Shown one piece after another: positions 1-8,443 of a stretch of 64,000 nucleotides of DNA. Source of the DNA: Qipengyuania sp. ABI-127-1 (GTDB lineage Bacteria > Pseudomonadota > Alphaproteobacteria > Sphingomonadales > Sphingomonadaceae); NCBI GenBank assembly GCA_022953095.1, contig JALJCR010000001.1, positions 1,873,449-1,937,448 on the forward strand, read 5' to 3'. Position 1 is the first letter of the stretch; each line of letters starts with the position of its first letter. The notes below the pieces were generated by a model that was not told the DNA's origin, did no database searches, and was given only the letters and a program-made list of their open reading frames with translations. The position numbers and the translations under genes were made by a program.

Positions 1-95
1 TTGACCGTGTCGCCGACCTTTTTGTGCCATTGCACGATTTCGGCCTCGGCGATGCCTTCGCCGATATCGGGCATGTTGAAGGTGAATTTCGCCAT
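1..95 (-). CDS. bkdB: Dihydrolipoyl acyltransferase (E2) of 2-oxoacid dehydrogenase, N-terminus only
   Basis: The gene runs off the left edge, so only about 31 N-terminal residues are present. They read MAKFTFNMPDIGEGIAEAEI and continue into QWHKKVGDTV, the start of a lipoyl domain (the family pattern is DIGEG...W.V..GD.V). The E2 subunit carries the swinging lipoyl arm and transfers the acyl group to CoA. It starts 5 nt downstream of the E1-beta stop, so the order E1-alpha, E1-beta, E2 is that of a branched-chain 2-oxoacid dehydrogenase operon. The lipoylated lysine and catalytic domain lie outside the window. Confidence 0.85.
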   Translation of the reverse strand, partial: MAKFTFNMPDIGEGIAEAEIVQWHKKVGDTV

Positions 96-100
96 GAGGA

Positions 101-1162
101 TCAGTCCTTGAGGATCTTGTCGATGGCCTCGCCGATGCGGATCGGGCCGGGGAAATAGGCCCATTCGAGGCTATGGGGATAGGGCGTGTCGAAGCCGGTC
201 ACACGTTCGACCGGGGCTTCGAGATGGTAGAAGCAACGCTCGGTAACGAGCGCCGAAAGCTCGGCGCCGAAACCGCTGGTGCGCGTGGCTTCATGAACGA
301 TCAGGCAGCGTCCGGTCCGCTCGACCGAAGCTTCGATCGCCTCGATATCGAGCGGGACCAGCGTGCGCAGATCGAGAATGTCGGCTTCAACACCCTTCTC
401 CCTGCACACCGCTTCGACCACATGAACCATCGTGCCATAGGCGAGGATGGTGAGCTGTTCGCCCTCGGTAACGTGGCGCGCTTTGCCGAGCGGGATTTTG
501 TAATAACCCTCGGGCACGACGCTCGCGTCGAATTTTTTCCACGGCTGTACGGGTTTGTCGTAATAGCCGGAAAACGGGCCGTTATAGATCCGCTTGGGCT
601 CGAAGAAAACGACCGGGTCATTGTCCTCAATGCACGAGATCAGCAGACCTTTGGCGTCATAGGGTGTTGCCGGGATTACCGTCTTGAGGCCGGAGACGTG
701 GGTGAAGATCGCTTCCGGGCTCTGGCTGTGCGTCTGGCCGCCGAAGATGCCTCCACCGAAAGGCGAGCGCACCGTCATCGGCGCAATGTACTCTCCCGCC
801 GATCGGTAGCGCAGGCGCGCCGCTTCACTGATTAGCTGATCCAAACCGGGGTAAATATAATCGGCGAACTGGATTTCGGGCACCGGGCGCAAACCATAGG
901 CCCCCATCCCCACGGCCACCGCGATAATGCCGCATTCGTTGATCGGCGTGTCGAACACGCGCGTCTTGCCGTATTTCTCTTGCAGGCCCGCAGTGCAGCG
1001 GAATACGCCGCCGAAATAGCCGACATCCTCGCCCATAACGACGACATCCTCGTCGCGGCCCATCGAGACGTCGAGCGCATCGTTGATCGCCTCGATCATG
1101 TTGAGGCGGCGTTCGGTTGCGCCTTCGGTAGCGGGTGCGTCCTGGGTTGCGGTCTCGCGCAT
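101..1162 (-). CDS. bkdA2: Branched-chain 2-oxoacid dehydrogenase E1, beta subunit
   Basis: This 353-residue protein is the beta half of the thiamine-diphosphate E1 heterotetramer that decarboxylates the 2-oxoacids derived from Val, Leu and Ile. The N-terminal pyrimidine-binding domain is clear: NMIEAINDAL near residue 21, VVVMGEDVGYFGGVFR near 40, then RVFDTPINECGI and the long conserved stretch from FADYIYPGLDQ to GGIFGGQTHSQSPEA. The C-terminal transketolase-type domain follows with LAYGTMVHVV and DLRTLVPLD. Its start overlaps the E1-alpha stop as TGATG, which implies translational coupling. The extended YEP-free N-terminus and the partner alpha subunit favour the branched-chain enzyme over pyruvate dehydrogenase, but substrate range is inferred. 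Confidence 0.93.
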   Translation of the reverse strand: MRETATQDAPATEGATERRLNMIEAINDALDVSMGRDEDVVVMGEDVGYFGGVFRCTAGLQEKYGKTRVFDTPINECGIIAVAVGMGAYGLRPVPEIQFADYIYPGLDQLISEAARLRYRSAGEYIAPMTVRSPFGGGIFGGQTHSQSPEAIFTHVSGLKTVIPATPYDAKGLLISCIEDNDPVVFFEPKRIYNGPFSGYYDKPVQPWKKFDASVVPEGYYKIPLGKARHVTEGEQLTILAYGTMVHVVEAVCREKGVEADILDLRTLVPLDIEAIEASVERTGRCLIVHEATRTSGFGAELSALVTERCFYHLEAPVERVTGFDTPYPHSLEWAYFPGPIRIGEAIDKILKD

Positions 1163-2478
1163 CAGCCCTGCACTCCCTTGGTCGGCAGCCCTTCCGGGAA
1201 CTTGGTTTCACGCTCGCGCACGGCCTGGTTGGCCTGTTCCTGGAGGTGCCACGGCAACTCCTCGAACACGTCTTCGAACATGGTGCGGAACGGGTGGTGC
1301 AAGCCGTGACCGAGAATGCCGTTGGCTTCGGCCTCCTTGGTGACTTTCTTGACGTGCTCGGCCGCCTCGAGGTCCATCTTTTCCTGGCGCTCCTCGTCCC
1401 ATTCGCCGATCGCGATGAGGTGGTTCTTGAGGCGCATGACCGGATCGCCCAGCGGCCATTCCTCGCGCTCCTGCGCACTGCGATAACCGCTGGGATCATC
1501 CGAGGTGGAATGACCTTCGGCGCGATAGGTGAAGAATTCGATCAGCGTCGGCCCGGCATTGGCGCGCGCACGATTGGCGGCCCATTGCTCGGCGGCGTAG
1601 CAGGCAAGCGCATCATTGCCATCGACGCGCAGCCCGGCAAGCCCATAACCCAGCGCGCGCGCGGCGAAGGTCGTGCGCTCCGCTCCGGCAAAGCCGCTGA
1701 AGCTCGAAATCGCCCACTGGTTGTTGATAACATTGAGGATAACCGGTGCATTATACACCGTGGCGAAGGTGCAGGCCGAATGGAAGTCGCCTTCTGCGGT
1801 ACTGCCCTCGCCCACCCAGGTCGCGGCGATGCGGCTGTCGCCCTTCATCGCGCTCGCCATCGCCCAGCCCACCGCCTGCGGTGTCTGCGTCGCAAGATTG
1901 CCGCTGATGGTGAAGAAGCTGTGTTCGCGGCTCGAATACATGATCGGCAGCTGGCGGCCCTTCAGCTTGTCGCCCTTGTTCGAGTAGATCTGGTTGATCA
2001 TCTCGATCATTGGATAGCCGCGCTGGATCAGGATGCCCTGCTGGCGGTAGCTGGGAAACACCATATCGTCTCCCGCCAGCGCCATGCTGGCCGAAACGCT
2101 GGTCGCCTCTTCGCCGGTGCACTTCATATAGAAGCTGGTCTTGCCCTGCCGCTGGCCGCGAAACATGCGTTCGTCGAAAGCGCGGGTCATCGCCATATGG
2201 CCGAGCATGGTACGCAGTGTGTCCGGGTCCAGTTTCGGGTCCCAGGGACCGTGGGCCTGGTCGTCATCGCCCAGCACTCGGACGAGGCCGAAGGCCATCT
2301 CGTGCATATCCGACGGATCGCAGGCCTCGTCGGGACGCGCCATGCTCCCGGCCTCGGGCACGTCGATATGCGAGAAATCGACCACGTCGCCCGGTCGATA
2401 CTTCGGTTCGGGAACATGCAGCGACAATTTGGGGCGATTATCGCCCCTGGCTGCATTACCCTCGGGCCTGTCGGCCAT
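1162..2478 (-). CDS. bkdA1: Branched-chain 2-oxoacid dehydrogenase E1, alpha subunit
   Basis: The alpha subunit of the E1 component binds thiamine diphosphate and magnesium. The TPP motif is visible as GEGSTAEGDFHSA followed about 18 residues later by NVINNQWAIS. Substrate-channel and family landmarks include MKCTGEEATSV, FPSYRQQG and YRAEGHSTSDDPSGYR, the last resembling the phosphorylation-loop region of branched-chain E1-alpha. A long N-terminal extension (about 90 residues before LRTMLGHMAMTRAFDERM) is usual for the bacterial branched-chain form. I chose the ATG at 2478, which has GGGAGA about 7 nt upstream, over an in-frame TTG at 2499. It is the first gene of the operon E1-alpha, E1-beta, E2. 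Confidence 0.93.
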   Translation of the reverse strand: MADRPEGNAARGDNRPKLSLHVPEPKYRPGDVVDFSHIDVPEAGSMARPDEACDPSDMHEMAFGLVRVLGDDDQAHGPWDPKLDPDTLRTMLGHMAMTRAFDERMFRGQRQGKTSFYMKCTGEEATSVSASMALAGDDMVFPSYRQQGILIQRGYPMIEMINQIYSNKGDKLKGRQLPIMYSSREHSFFTISGNLATQTPQAVGWAMASAMKGDSRIAATWVGEGSTAEGDFHSACTFATVYNAPVILNVINNQWAISSFSGFAGAERTTFAARALGYGLAGLRVDGNDALACYAAEQWAANRARANAGPTLIEFFTYRAEGHSTSDDPSGYRSAQEREEWPLGDPVMRLKNHLIAIGEWDEERQEKMDLEAAEHVKKVTKEAEANGILGHGLHHPFRTMFEDVFEELPWHLQEQANQAVRERETKFPEGLPTKGVQG

Positions 2479-2557
2479 AGAATCGTCTCCCAGACGCAAT
2501 CTTACGCTTGCGCGTTATTTTATTTCGTCGACGGGAAGCGGTCAAGTCATCGCCGCA

Positions 2558-3484
2558 TCACACGGCGACGGGCGCTTTGATTGGCCCGTGCGGCGCGTAG
2601 TCGTGAACCGCGAAATCCTCGATCGCATAGTCGAAGATCGAAGGCGGGCGCCGCACTATTTCAAGCCGCGGAGCGCCTTGCGGTTCCCGCGAAAGCTGCT
2701 CGCGGATCAGATCTTCGTGATTGAGATAGAGATGCGTATCGCCCCCCATCCAGACCAGCTCGCCGGGTTCGAGATCGACCTGCTGTGCAATCATCCGCTG
2801 GAGCAGCGCCGCCGACCACAGATTGAACGGGAGGCCGAGCGCGACATCACAACTGCGCTGGTAAAGCAGACAGTTGAGCCGAGTGTCGGCGACATGGAAC
2901 TGGTAGGTCTTGTGGCACGGCGGCAGTGCCATCCGGTCGAGCTCGGCGACGTTCCAGCCCTCGATGATGTGACGCCTGCTCCCCGGGTTGTTGCGCAGTG
3001 ATTCGACGACTTCGGCGATCTGGTTTACGCCCTCGCCCGGTTCGTAGAGGCCATCCTCCCGCCGACGATAGGTTGGCCAGTCGACCCATTGCTTGCCATA
3101 GACCGGGCCGAGATCGCCCCAGCGCTCGGCGAAGGCTTCGTCGTCAGCGATGCACTGGACGAAATCCTCGAGCGCAATCGCATCGCCAGTCTCCTTCACA
3201 TAGCGCGCGTGCGGCCACTCGTTCCATATCTTCACGCCCTGCAACACCAGCGGGCGGATATTGGTGTCCCCGGTGAGGAACCAGAGCAGCTCGCGCGTGG
3301 CGGTCTTCCAATAGACACGCTTGGTCGTGATCAGGGGCATGGCACCATCGCACAGATCGAAGCGCAGCATCGCGCCAAAGACCGAACGTGTCCCCACACC
3401 GGTGCGGTCCTTGCGCTCGTCCCCCTCGCACCAGATGCGGCGCATGAGGTCGAGATATTGCTGTTCGTAATGCGGTTGGGGCAC
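2558..3484 (-). CDS. thyA: Thymidylate synthase
   Basis: This enzyme methylates dUMP to dTMP using methylene-tetrahydrofolate. At 308 residues it is longer than the 264-residue E. coli enzyme because of insertions around residues 85–150. The N-terminal Arg loop region (DRTGVGTRSVFG, residues 26–37) is present. The nucleophile is Cys190 in ALPPCHKTYQFHV. The dUMP-binding stretch follows as QRSCDVALGLPFNLW, and the folate-site region is GELVWMGGDTHLYLNH. All key residues look intact. It stands alone between the oxoacid dehydrogenase operon and tRNA-Pro. No dihydrofolate reductase gene is seen beside it. Confidence 0.97.
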   Translation of the reverse strand: MPQPHYEQQYLDLMRRIWCEGDERKDRTGVGTRSVFGAMLRFDLCDGAMPLITTKRVYWKTATRELLWFLTGDTNIRPLVLQGVKIWNEWPHARYVKETGDAIALEDFVQCIADDEAFAERWGDLGPVYGKQWVDWPTYRRREDGLYEPGEGVNQIAEVVESLRNNPGSRRHIIEGWNVAELDRMALPPCHKTYQFHVADTRLNCLLYQRSCDVALGLPFNLWSAALLQRMIAQQVDLEPGELVWMGGDTHLYLNHEDLIREQLSREPQGAPRLEIVRRPPSIFDYAIEDFAVHDYAPHGPIKAPVAV

Positions 3485-3545
3485 AGGGTTTCGGCTCAGT
3501 TACGGGGTGAGGCGCCTGTACCGCGCTTTTGTCGCAATTGCCCGC

Positions 3546-3574
3546 TTGCACGGCCCGCAATCCACACCTATAGG
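3546..3574 (+). promoter_or_regulatory. Putative sigma-70-type promoter of tRNA-Pro
   Basis: TTGCAC (3546–3551) and TATAGG (3569–3574) are separated by exactly 17 nt, about 50 nt upstream of the tRNA. The tRNA-Asn gene has the same arrangement: TTGCCCGCTTGC, then TATAGG with the same 17-nt spacing. That recurrence is the main support for it. Confidence 0.6.
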
Positions 3575-3626
3575 GCGCGCCTGCCTCGCAGCCGTGGCCT
3601 TCGCAGATGGCCCGGTCCGATCCGGT

Positions 3627-3703
3627 CGGGGAGTAGCTCAGCCTGGTAGAGCACTGTCTTCGGGAGGCAGGGGCCGGAGGTTCGAATCCTCTCTCCCCGA
3701 CCA
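3627..3703 (+). tRNA. tRNA-Pro (anticodon CGG)
   Basis: The full cloverleaf can be drawn. The acceptor stem CGGGGAG pairs with CTCCCCG. The D arm is GCTC/GAGC. The anticodon stem CTGTC/GGCAG encloses the loop TTCGGGA, giving anticodon CGG (reads CCG, proline). The T arm is GGAGG TTCGAAT CCTCT. The CCA end is encoded at 3701–3703. Confidence 0.96.
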
Positions 3704-3855
3704 ATTTCAAGCACTTGCGCGGTTGCCGATGACGTCGGCACCGCAGCCAGCCTGCGGCTGGGACAAGGAAAGCTTGAGCCGGGCGATTGGTTTCGCTTTG
3801 TCGATACCGACATCGCCCATCCCCCTCGCCCGGCTCTAGCGCGCGCTTTCTCGGA

Positions 3856-5076
3856 TCAAGGCGCCGACAGATATTGCCTGATATAGCTGGTCGACGTGCT
3901 GACCCATCCCAGTTCCAGGTGGTTCACCGCTGTCGTAACGCTGCCACCATGCGTCGTCATTCCGGTCGTGTCGCGGCAGCTCGCGATGAAAACCACCCCG
4001 TCCGACGGTCCGGTATGCTCGTTATGCAGAAGAGCTATATCGGCCTGGTTGCCGCAGATATTGTGGATCCGCACAGCCGAGGGTGACGGGGCCTGACGGA
4101 TCACATCGACCAGCGATTCGGGCAGATAGGCAGAGAGACCCGGCCCGGCGCTGTAGAAGCCCTGCCCGCCGTGGAAAGTGGTGTACCAGTCCTGCTCGTA
4201 AGTCGGCAGTCCATACGTCCCCGTCCAGTCCTTGAGCAACTGGGCCGAGCCCGGGAAATAGGGCGAATCATAAGTCCATTCCGAGCCGGAGCGCCAGAGA
4301 CCATAGCAGATCAGTTTGTCGTGCGGGGTCGGCCCATTGATGACGCCACCGCAGGCGGGATAGACGGTCAGGCTGAAAGTCCATCCATGGCGGAAGGACA
4401 AGTCGATACCGTTGTTCGCCGACCCCAGCAGGATCAGACGGCGGACATCGCCGCGATAGGCCGTACCCCATGATTTGCGCACGCCCGAGACATACATGCG
4501 CGCGTTCGATGCGGCCTTGGACCAGGCAACCACATCAACCTGCCCTGCGCCGGTACGGGATTTGATGATCGCAATCGCATCGGCGATCTGCTCGGACCAG
4601 AAGTAACCGTCGCCATTCTTGTGCGGCAATCCGAGAGCGAAGACGCGGTAGCCCCGGCCCGACAGATCCTGCATGAGACCGGTCGACGGGCAGCTCGACC
4701 GGCCGCAGCCATAACTGCCCGCTTCGTTCGGATCGGCCCAGGCAAGATCGGCATCCTGGTTGGCACCATGCACCAGCAGCACCGGCACCTTCGTACCCAC
4801 GTTCCAGTTCGGCGCGTAGTACAGAAGAAATCGCGAGCTATGAGGCCGCGCCGTTCCGAAAAAGGTCGCCCGTTGGCCCGTCTGATCGCCGCGCCCGTCG
4901 CTGGGAAAGCTCTCTTGAGTGAAGGCGGTCAGAGTGTCGCGCCACCGTTCGACGCGTACCCATCCGTTATCGATCCCGGTGGAGTATGTCGCCTCCAGCG
5001 TGGTCGATCCGGCATGGGCAGAAGGCCCCCAGGCCAGCGCACACAGCGCCAGCAGCAGTATCCAAACGCGCTTCAT
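3856..5076 (-). CDS. Exported alpha/beta-hydrolase (lipase/esterase-like)
   Basis: This 406-residue protein has a clear Sec signal peptide ending in SAHA about residue 22. An alpha/beta-hydrolase core follows: the oxyanion region VPVLLVHGANQD near residue 97, then VDVVAWSKAAS with the probable nucleophile Ser186. The usual G-x-S-x-G elbow is altered to A-W-S-K-A, which is unusual. Several cysteines (the CGRSSCP pair, a C in YPACGG) suggest disulfides in the periplasm or outside the cell. It lies 23 nt downstream of another hydrolase in the same direction, within a run AraC regulator, TonB receptor, hydrolase, hydrolase. That suggests it releases or processes an ester-containing nutrient. The substrate cannot be read from the sequence. 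Confidence 0.7.
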   Translation of the reverse strand: MKRVWILLLALCALAWGPSAHAGSTTLEATYSTGIDNGWVRVERWRDTLTAFTQESFPSDGRGDQTGQRATFFGTARPHSSRFLLYYAPNWNVGTKVPVLLVHGANQDADLAWADPNEAGSYGCGRSSCPSTGLMQDLSGRGYRVFALGLPHKNGDGYFWSEQIADAIAIIKSRTGAGQVDVVAWSKAASNARMYVSGVRKSWGTAYRGDVRRLILLGSANNGIDLSFRHGWTFSLTVYPACGGVINGPTPHDKLICYGLWRSGSEWTYDSPYFPGSAQLLKDWTGTYGLPTYEQDWYTTFHGGQGFYSAGPGLSAYLPESLVDVIRQAPSPSAVRIHNICGNQADIALLHNEHTGPSDGVVFIASCRDTTGMTTHGGSVTTAVNHLELGWVSTSTSYIRQYLSAP

Positions 5077-5099
5077 CGTCCCTCTCCTTCAGATTTGCC

Positions 5100-6104
5100 T
5101 TATGGTTTTGCGAACTCCATCTTCCGATGAAGGTAATCGGCGATCCTGCGACGCATGTCCTGAGCGATGTCGAGCACTCCGAAGGACAGGAAGGCGTGAA
5201 TGGTTTCCTCGGCACAGTGATGGATACTGTCGATACCGGCGGTCCGAAGCTTGTCATGATAGGCGATGGCTTCGTCGCGCAAGGGATCGCACCCCGCCGT
5301 CACGATCATCGTGGGGGCCAGATTCGCGGGGACGGGTGCAAGCAGCGGCGAGATGCGCGGATCGCCCGCCAGGCCGACATTTTCACCGAGGTAATTGTCA
5401 CGCGCAAATTCGATCGCTTCGCTGACCAGGAAATAGTCTCCCTGCCCAAACCGGGTACGAGAGGGAAACCTGGCGTGAGGGCTGGCGATATCGGTCATGG
5501 GATAGATCAGGACCTGACAGGCCAGAGGCGGGGCATTGCCGAGGGCGGATTCCCGTGCGAGCACTGCGGCGAGATTGCCCCCGGCACTATCGCCGATGAC
5601 CGCCAGCCGACCGGGATCGCCGCCGATGCTCGCGCCGTGGCGATATAGCCAATCGAGCGCGCACAGCGCATCGTTCAGTCCGTCGGGGAAGCGGTGTTCG
5701 GGAGACAGCCGGTAATCGAGGCTGAGGATCGCCACATTGCCGAGCGCGGCCAGCGAACCGGCCAGCCCGTCATAGGCGGGAATTCCCCCGAGCGACCAGC
5801 CGCCCCCGTGAAGGAACAGCGCCAGCGGTGCGGGTGCACCATCGGCAATCGCCGGACGATAAAGCCGCGCACTGCGTTCCCCATCGCGGCACGGCACAGC
5901 GAGATCGACAATCTTCGCCGGCGCGATGTCGCGATCGGGACCGCGAAAGCGATCGAAGACAGCATCGGCGAAAGCTCTTGATGCAGCCATGCCTTCCGCT
6001 TCGATGCGCGGCGTCCATTCGCTGCGCATCGCATCGTAATCGCGCAGCAGCGCCCGGGACTGCCGGTCGAGCGGTCCCTGTTCCTCAGGCGTGGTCCGGG
6101 TCAT
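5100..6104 (-). CDS. Alpha/beta-hydrolase of the hormone-sensitive-lipase family
   Basis: This is a 334-residue cytoplasmic carboxylesterase of the HSL (bacterial type IV) family. The diagnostic oxyanion-hole motif HGGGW is at residues 99–103. The nucleophile elbow GDSAGG is at 171–176, with Ser173. Downstream DPLRDEAIAYHDKL supplies the probable acid and IHAF the probable histidine. No signal peptide is seen. Its start overlaps the stop of the TonB receptor gene as TGATG, so the two are translationally coupled. Probably an ester is imported by the receptor and cleaved here, perhaps after trimming by the exported hydrolase downstream. The pairing is strong; the substrate is unknown. Confidence 0.88.
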   Translation of the reverse strand: MTRTTPEEQGPLDRQSRALLRDYDAMRSEWTPRIEAEGMAASRAFADAVFDRFRGPDRDIAPAKIVDLAVPCRDGERSARLYRPAIADGAPAPLALFLHGGGWSLGGIPAYDGLAGSLAALGNVAILSLDYRLSPEHRFPDGLNDALCALDWLYRHGASIGGDPGRLAVIGDSAGGNLAAVLARESALGNAPPLACQVLIYPMTDIASPHARFPSRTRFGQGDYFLVSEAIEFARDNYLGENVGLAGDPRISPLLAPVPANLAPTMIVTAGCDPLRDEAIAYHDKLRTAGIDSIHHCAEETIHAFLSFGVLDIAQDMRRRIADYLHRKMEFAKP

Positions 6105-8374
6105 CAGAAGCGCAGGACGAAACGCAGATCGTAGGTTGCCGACGCGCCGTAGAAGCCAAGCTGCACCCCCGGAAAATCGGTCAGGTTGAACCCCTGAACG
6201 CGCACGGCATTGTCGGTGAGGTTCTCCACACCGGCACGAAGCTCCCAGCGCTCGTCCAAATCGCCGATGGCGACGAACCCGTTGATACGCTCATAGCCGG
6301 GTTGGCGCAGCACTGGAGAATCGGTGATCTCCGTCGCCACTTCCGACCGGTACGATCCGTCGATATGGATCGTCAGAGCCAGATTGTCGGATATCGGCCG
6401 CTGCCAGGTCGCGCCCAGGCTGGCGTTGAAATCGGGCGCATTGACCGGCCGCCTGTCGCTGACGTCGGTAACCGCACCGCCGACCAGAATGTCGAACTCG
6501 CGGTATTTCGCATCGAGCAGACCGAGCGATCCGGTCAGGGTTAGCTCGTCGGTCGGACGGGCGGAGAGCTCGAGTTCGGCGCCATAGGCGCGCGACGACG
6601 CGGCATTGGTGAACAGGCTGACGAACACACCGGTCACCGGATCGGAGCCGAAGGACGTCACCTGCACATCGGTATAATCGTTATAGAACAGCGCTGCATT
6701 CACCATGAGGCGGCCATCGAGCCAGCTCGTCTTGGCCCCTGCCTCGTAGCTCCAGACATATTCCGGACGGAACGGTCTGAACCCGAAATCGGTATTCGCC
6801 CGCCCGTCGAACCCGCCACTCTTGAACCCGCGCGAGGCGGACAGGTAGATCATGGCCTCCGGTGTCACGTCATAGCTGATCGAAGCGCGCGGCGTGAAGG
6901 CCTCGAAGCTCGCCTCGCCGGAGATCGGCGTCCCGGCTACACCTACGCCCGTCAGGAAATCGGGCGTGTTCTCGATCACCGAGACCGTGGGATCGAAGAA
7001 GTTTTCGAACAAGCGCGCCGAAGTGCGGTCTTCCCACGTATAGCGCGCACCGGCCGACAGGGTGAGCCGCGGGGTCAGCGCATAGGTGAGATCGGCGAAG
7101 ATCGCATAGCTATCGGTCTTCTGGCGGGTTTCCGCGAGGCTCGACGTTGGAAACCCGAAAGCGGTGACCGGAAAGCCGAACAATGTTGCTGCGCCATTAT
7201 CGACCCCTGAGAAGGTCGTGTCGTCATCGTGGAAGTAATACAGGCCAGCAGTCAGGCTGAACCGGTCCCGATCGTCGTAGGTCAGCCGCAGTTCCTGGCT
7301 GAACTGTTCCTGTTCCTGAAGCAGCAGGATATCGAGGATGGGCAAGGGCGATCCATCGGTGTCGAGATTCAGGTCGAATTCGAACGACCGGAAAGCCGTG
7401 ATCGATTCCAGCGTGATCCGGTCGCTGGCATCGAACCGGCTGGTCAGCGCAAACCCATAGCCGGTCTGATCGTTGAGACCGTTGGCATTCACATCGACGC
7501 GGTAGGGATCGTCCGATGCGGGATAGGTGATATTGCCCGTCCCATCGAAACCGGTGATCGGCGTCTCGCGCACGGGGCTGCGCGAGGTATCCGGCCGGTC
7601 GATCCGAACATCGCCGCTGAGCAGGAATTCGAGAGTGTCGGTCGGCTGGAACAGCAGGGTTGCCCGGCCCGCAAACGTCTCGACGTCGCCGTCATCTTGG
7701 CCGGTGACGCTGTTGCGCGCATACCCGTTCCGCTTGGTATAGGCTGCGGCCAGTTTGCCTTTCAGCACATCTCCCGCGATCGGGCCGCTGATCCGTCCCT
7801 TGGCGGTGACGAAACCGAAATTGCCAGCCCCCGCCTCCATATATCCCGACAGGTAATTGGTCGGCCGGGTGGACACGAACTTGATCGCACCGCCGATCGT
7901 GTTGCGGCCGTAAAGCGTGCCTTGAGGTCCACGCAGCACCTCGATCCGTTCCACATCGAACAGTTCGAGAAACGCCGCCTGCGAGCGGGCGATGAAGACA
8001 TCGTCGACATAAACCCCGACCCCGGGATCGGCGAAGGCAAGCGAATCGTTCTGGCCGACACCGCGGATATAGATGACAGCATTCCCGGCATCGCCCTGGT
8101 CGAGATACAGATTGGGCGTGGCGTACTGGATACCCGACAGCGTATCCGCCTGGAGGTTGGAAAGCGCCTCGTCGTCGAAGGCAGAAATCGCGATGGGCAC
8201 TTCCTGAAGCGATTCCTCCCGCCGGCGGGCGGTGACGATGATGGTGTTGGCATCCTCGGCAACCGGTTCGGCCCTCGGCATTTCCTGCTGCGCCAAGGCC
8301 GGAAGGGCCTGGATCAGGGCCGTAGTGGCACACAGGGTGCTTACCAGACGCGCCCGCTTTTTCGCGATATTCAT
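6104..8374 (-). CDS. TonB-dependent outer-membrane receptor
   Basis: The protein has 756 residues. A signal peptide ends at PALAQ near residue 29. A TonB box-like stretch follows (NTIIVTARRREES). The plug domain runs to about residue 165, with VYIRGVGQND-type strands and RGPQGTLYGRNTIGGAI. The beta-barrel ends in the terminal aromatic pattern YDLRFVLRF. The RRREE-containing plug is typical of the very large receptor family of sphingomonads that imports plant- or lipid-derived compounds rather than siderophores. It is followed directly by two hydrolase genes and preceded by an AraC-type regulator, which suggests a substrate-specific uptake cluster. Confidence 0.92.
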   Translation of the reverse strand: MNIAKKRARLVSTLCATTALIQALPALAQQEMPRAEPVAEDANTIIVTARRREESLQEVPIAISAFDDEALSNLQADTLSGIQYATPNLYLDQGDAGNAVIYIRGVGQNDSLAFADPGVGVYVDDVFIARSQAAFLELFDVERIEVLRGPQGTLYGRNTIGGAIKFVSTRPTNYLSGYMEAGAGNFGFVTAKGRISGPIAGDVLKGKLAAAYTKRNGYARNSVTGQDDGDVETFAGRATLLFQPTDTLEFLLSGDVRIDRPDTSRSPVRETPITGFDGTGNITYPASDDPYRVDVNANGLNDQTGYGFALTSRFDASDRITLESITAFRSFEFDLNLDTDGSPLPILDILLLQEQEQFSQELRLTYDDRDRFSLTAGLYYFHDDDTTFSGVDNGAATLFGFPVTAFGFPTSSLAETRQKTDSYAIFADLTYALTPRLTLSAGARYTWEDRTSARLFENFFDPTVSVIENTPDFLTGVGVAGTPISGEASFEAFTPRASISYDVTPEAMIYLSASRGFKSGGFDGRANTDFGFRPFRPEYVWSYEAGAKTSWLDGRLMVNAALFYNDYTDVQVTSFGSDPVTGVFVSLFTNAASSRAYGAELELSARPTDELTLTGSLGLLDAKYREFDILVGGAVTDVSDRRPVNAPDFNASLGATWQRPISDNLALTIHIDGSYRSEVATEITDSPVLRQPGYERINGFVAIGDLDERWELRAGVENLTDNAVRVQGFNLTDFPGVQLGFYGASATYDLRFVLRF

Positions 8375-8443
8375 AGATGTCCTCCCATTCGGTCGCGTCT
8401 ATTTGGCGTCCGCTATTTACGGGAGACAGTGCGCGGAAGCTGG

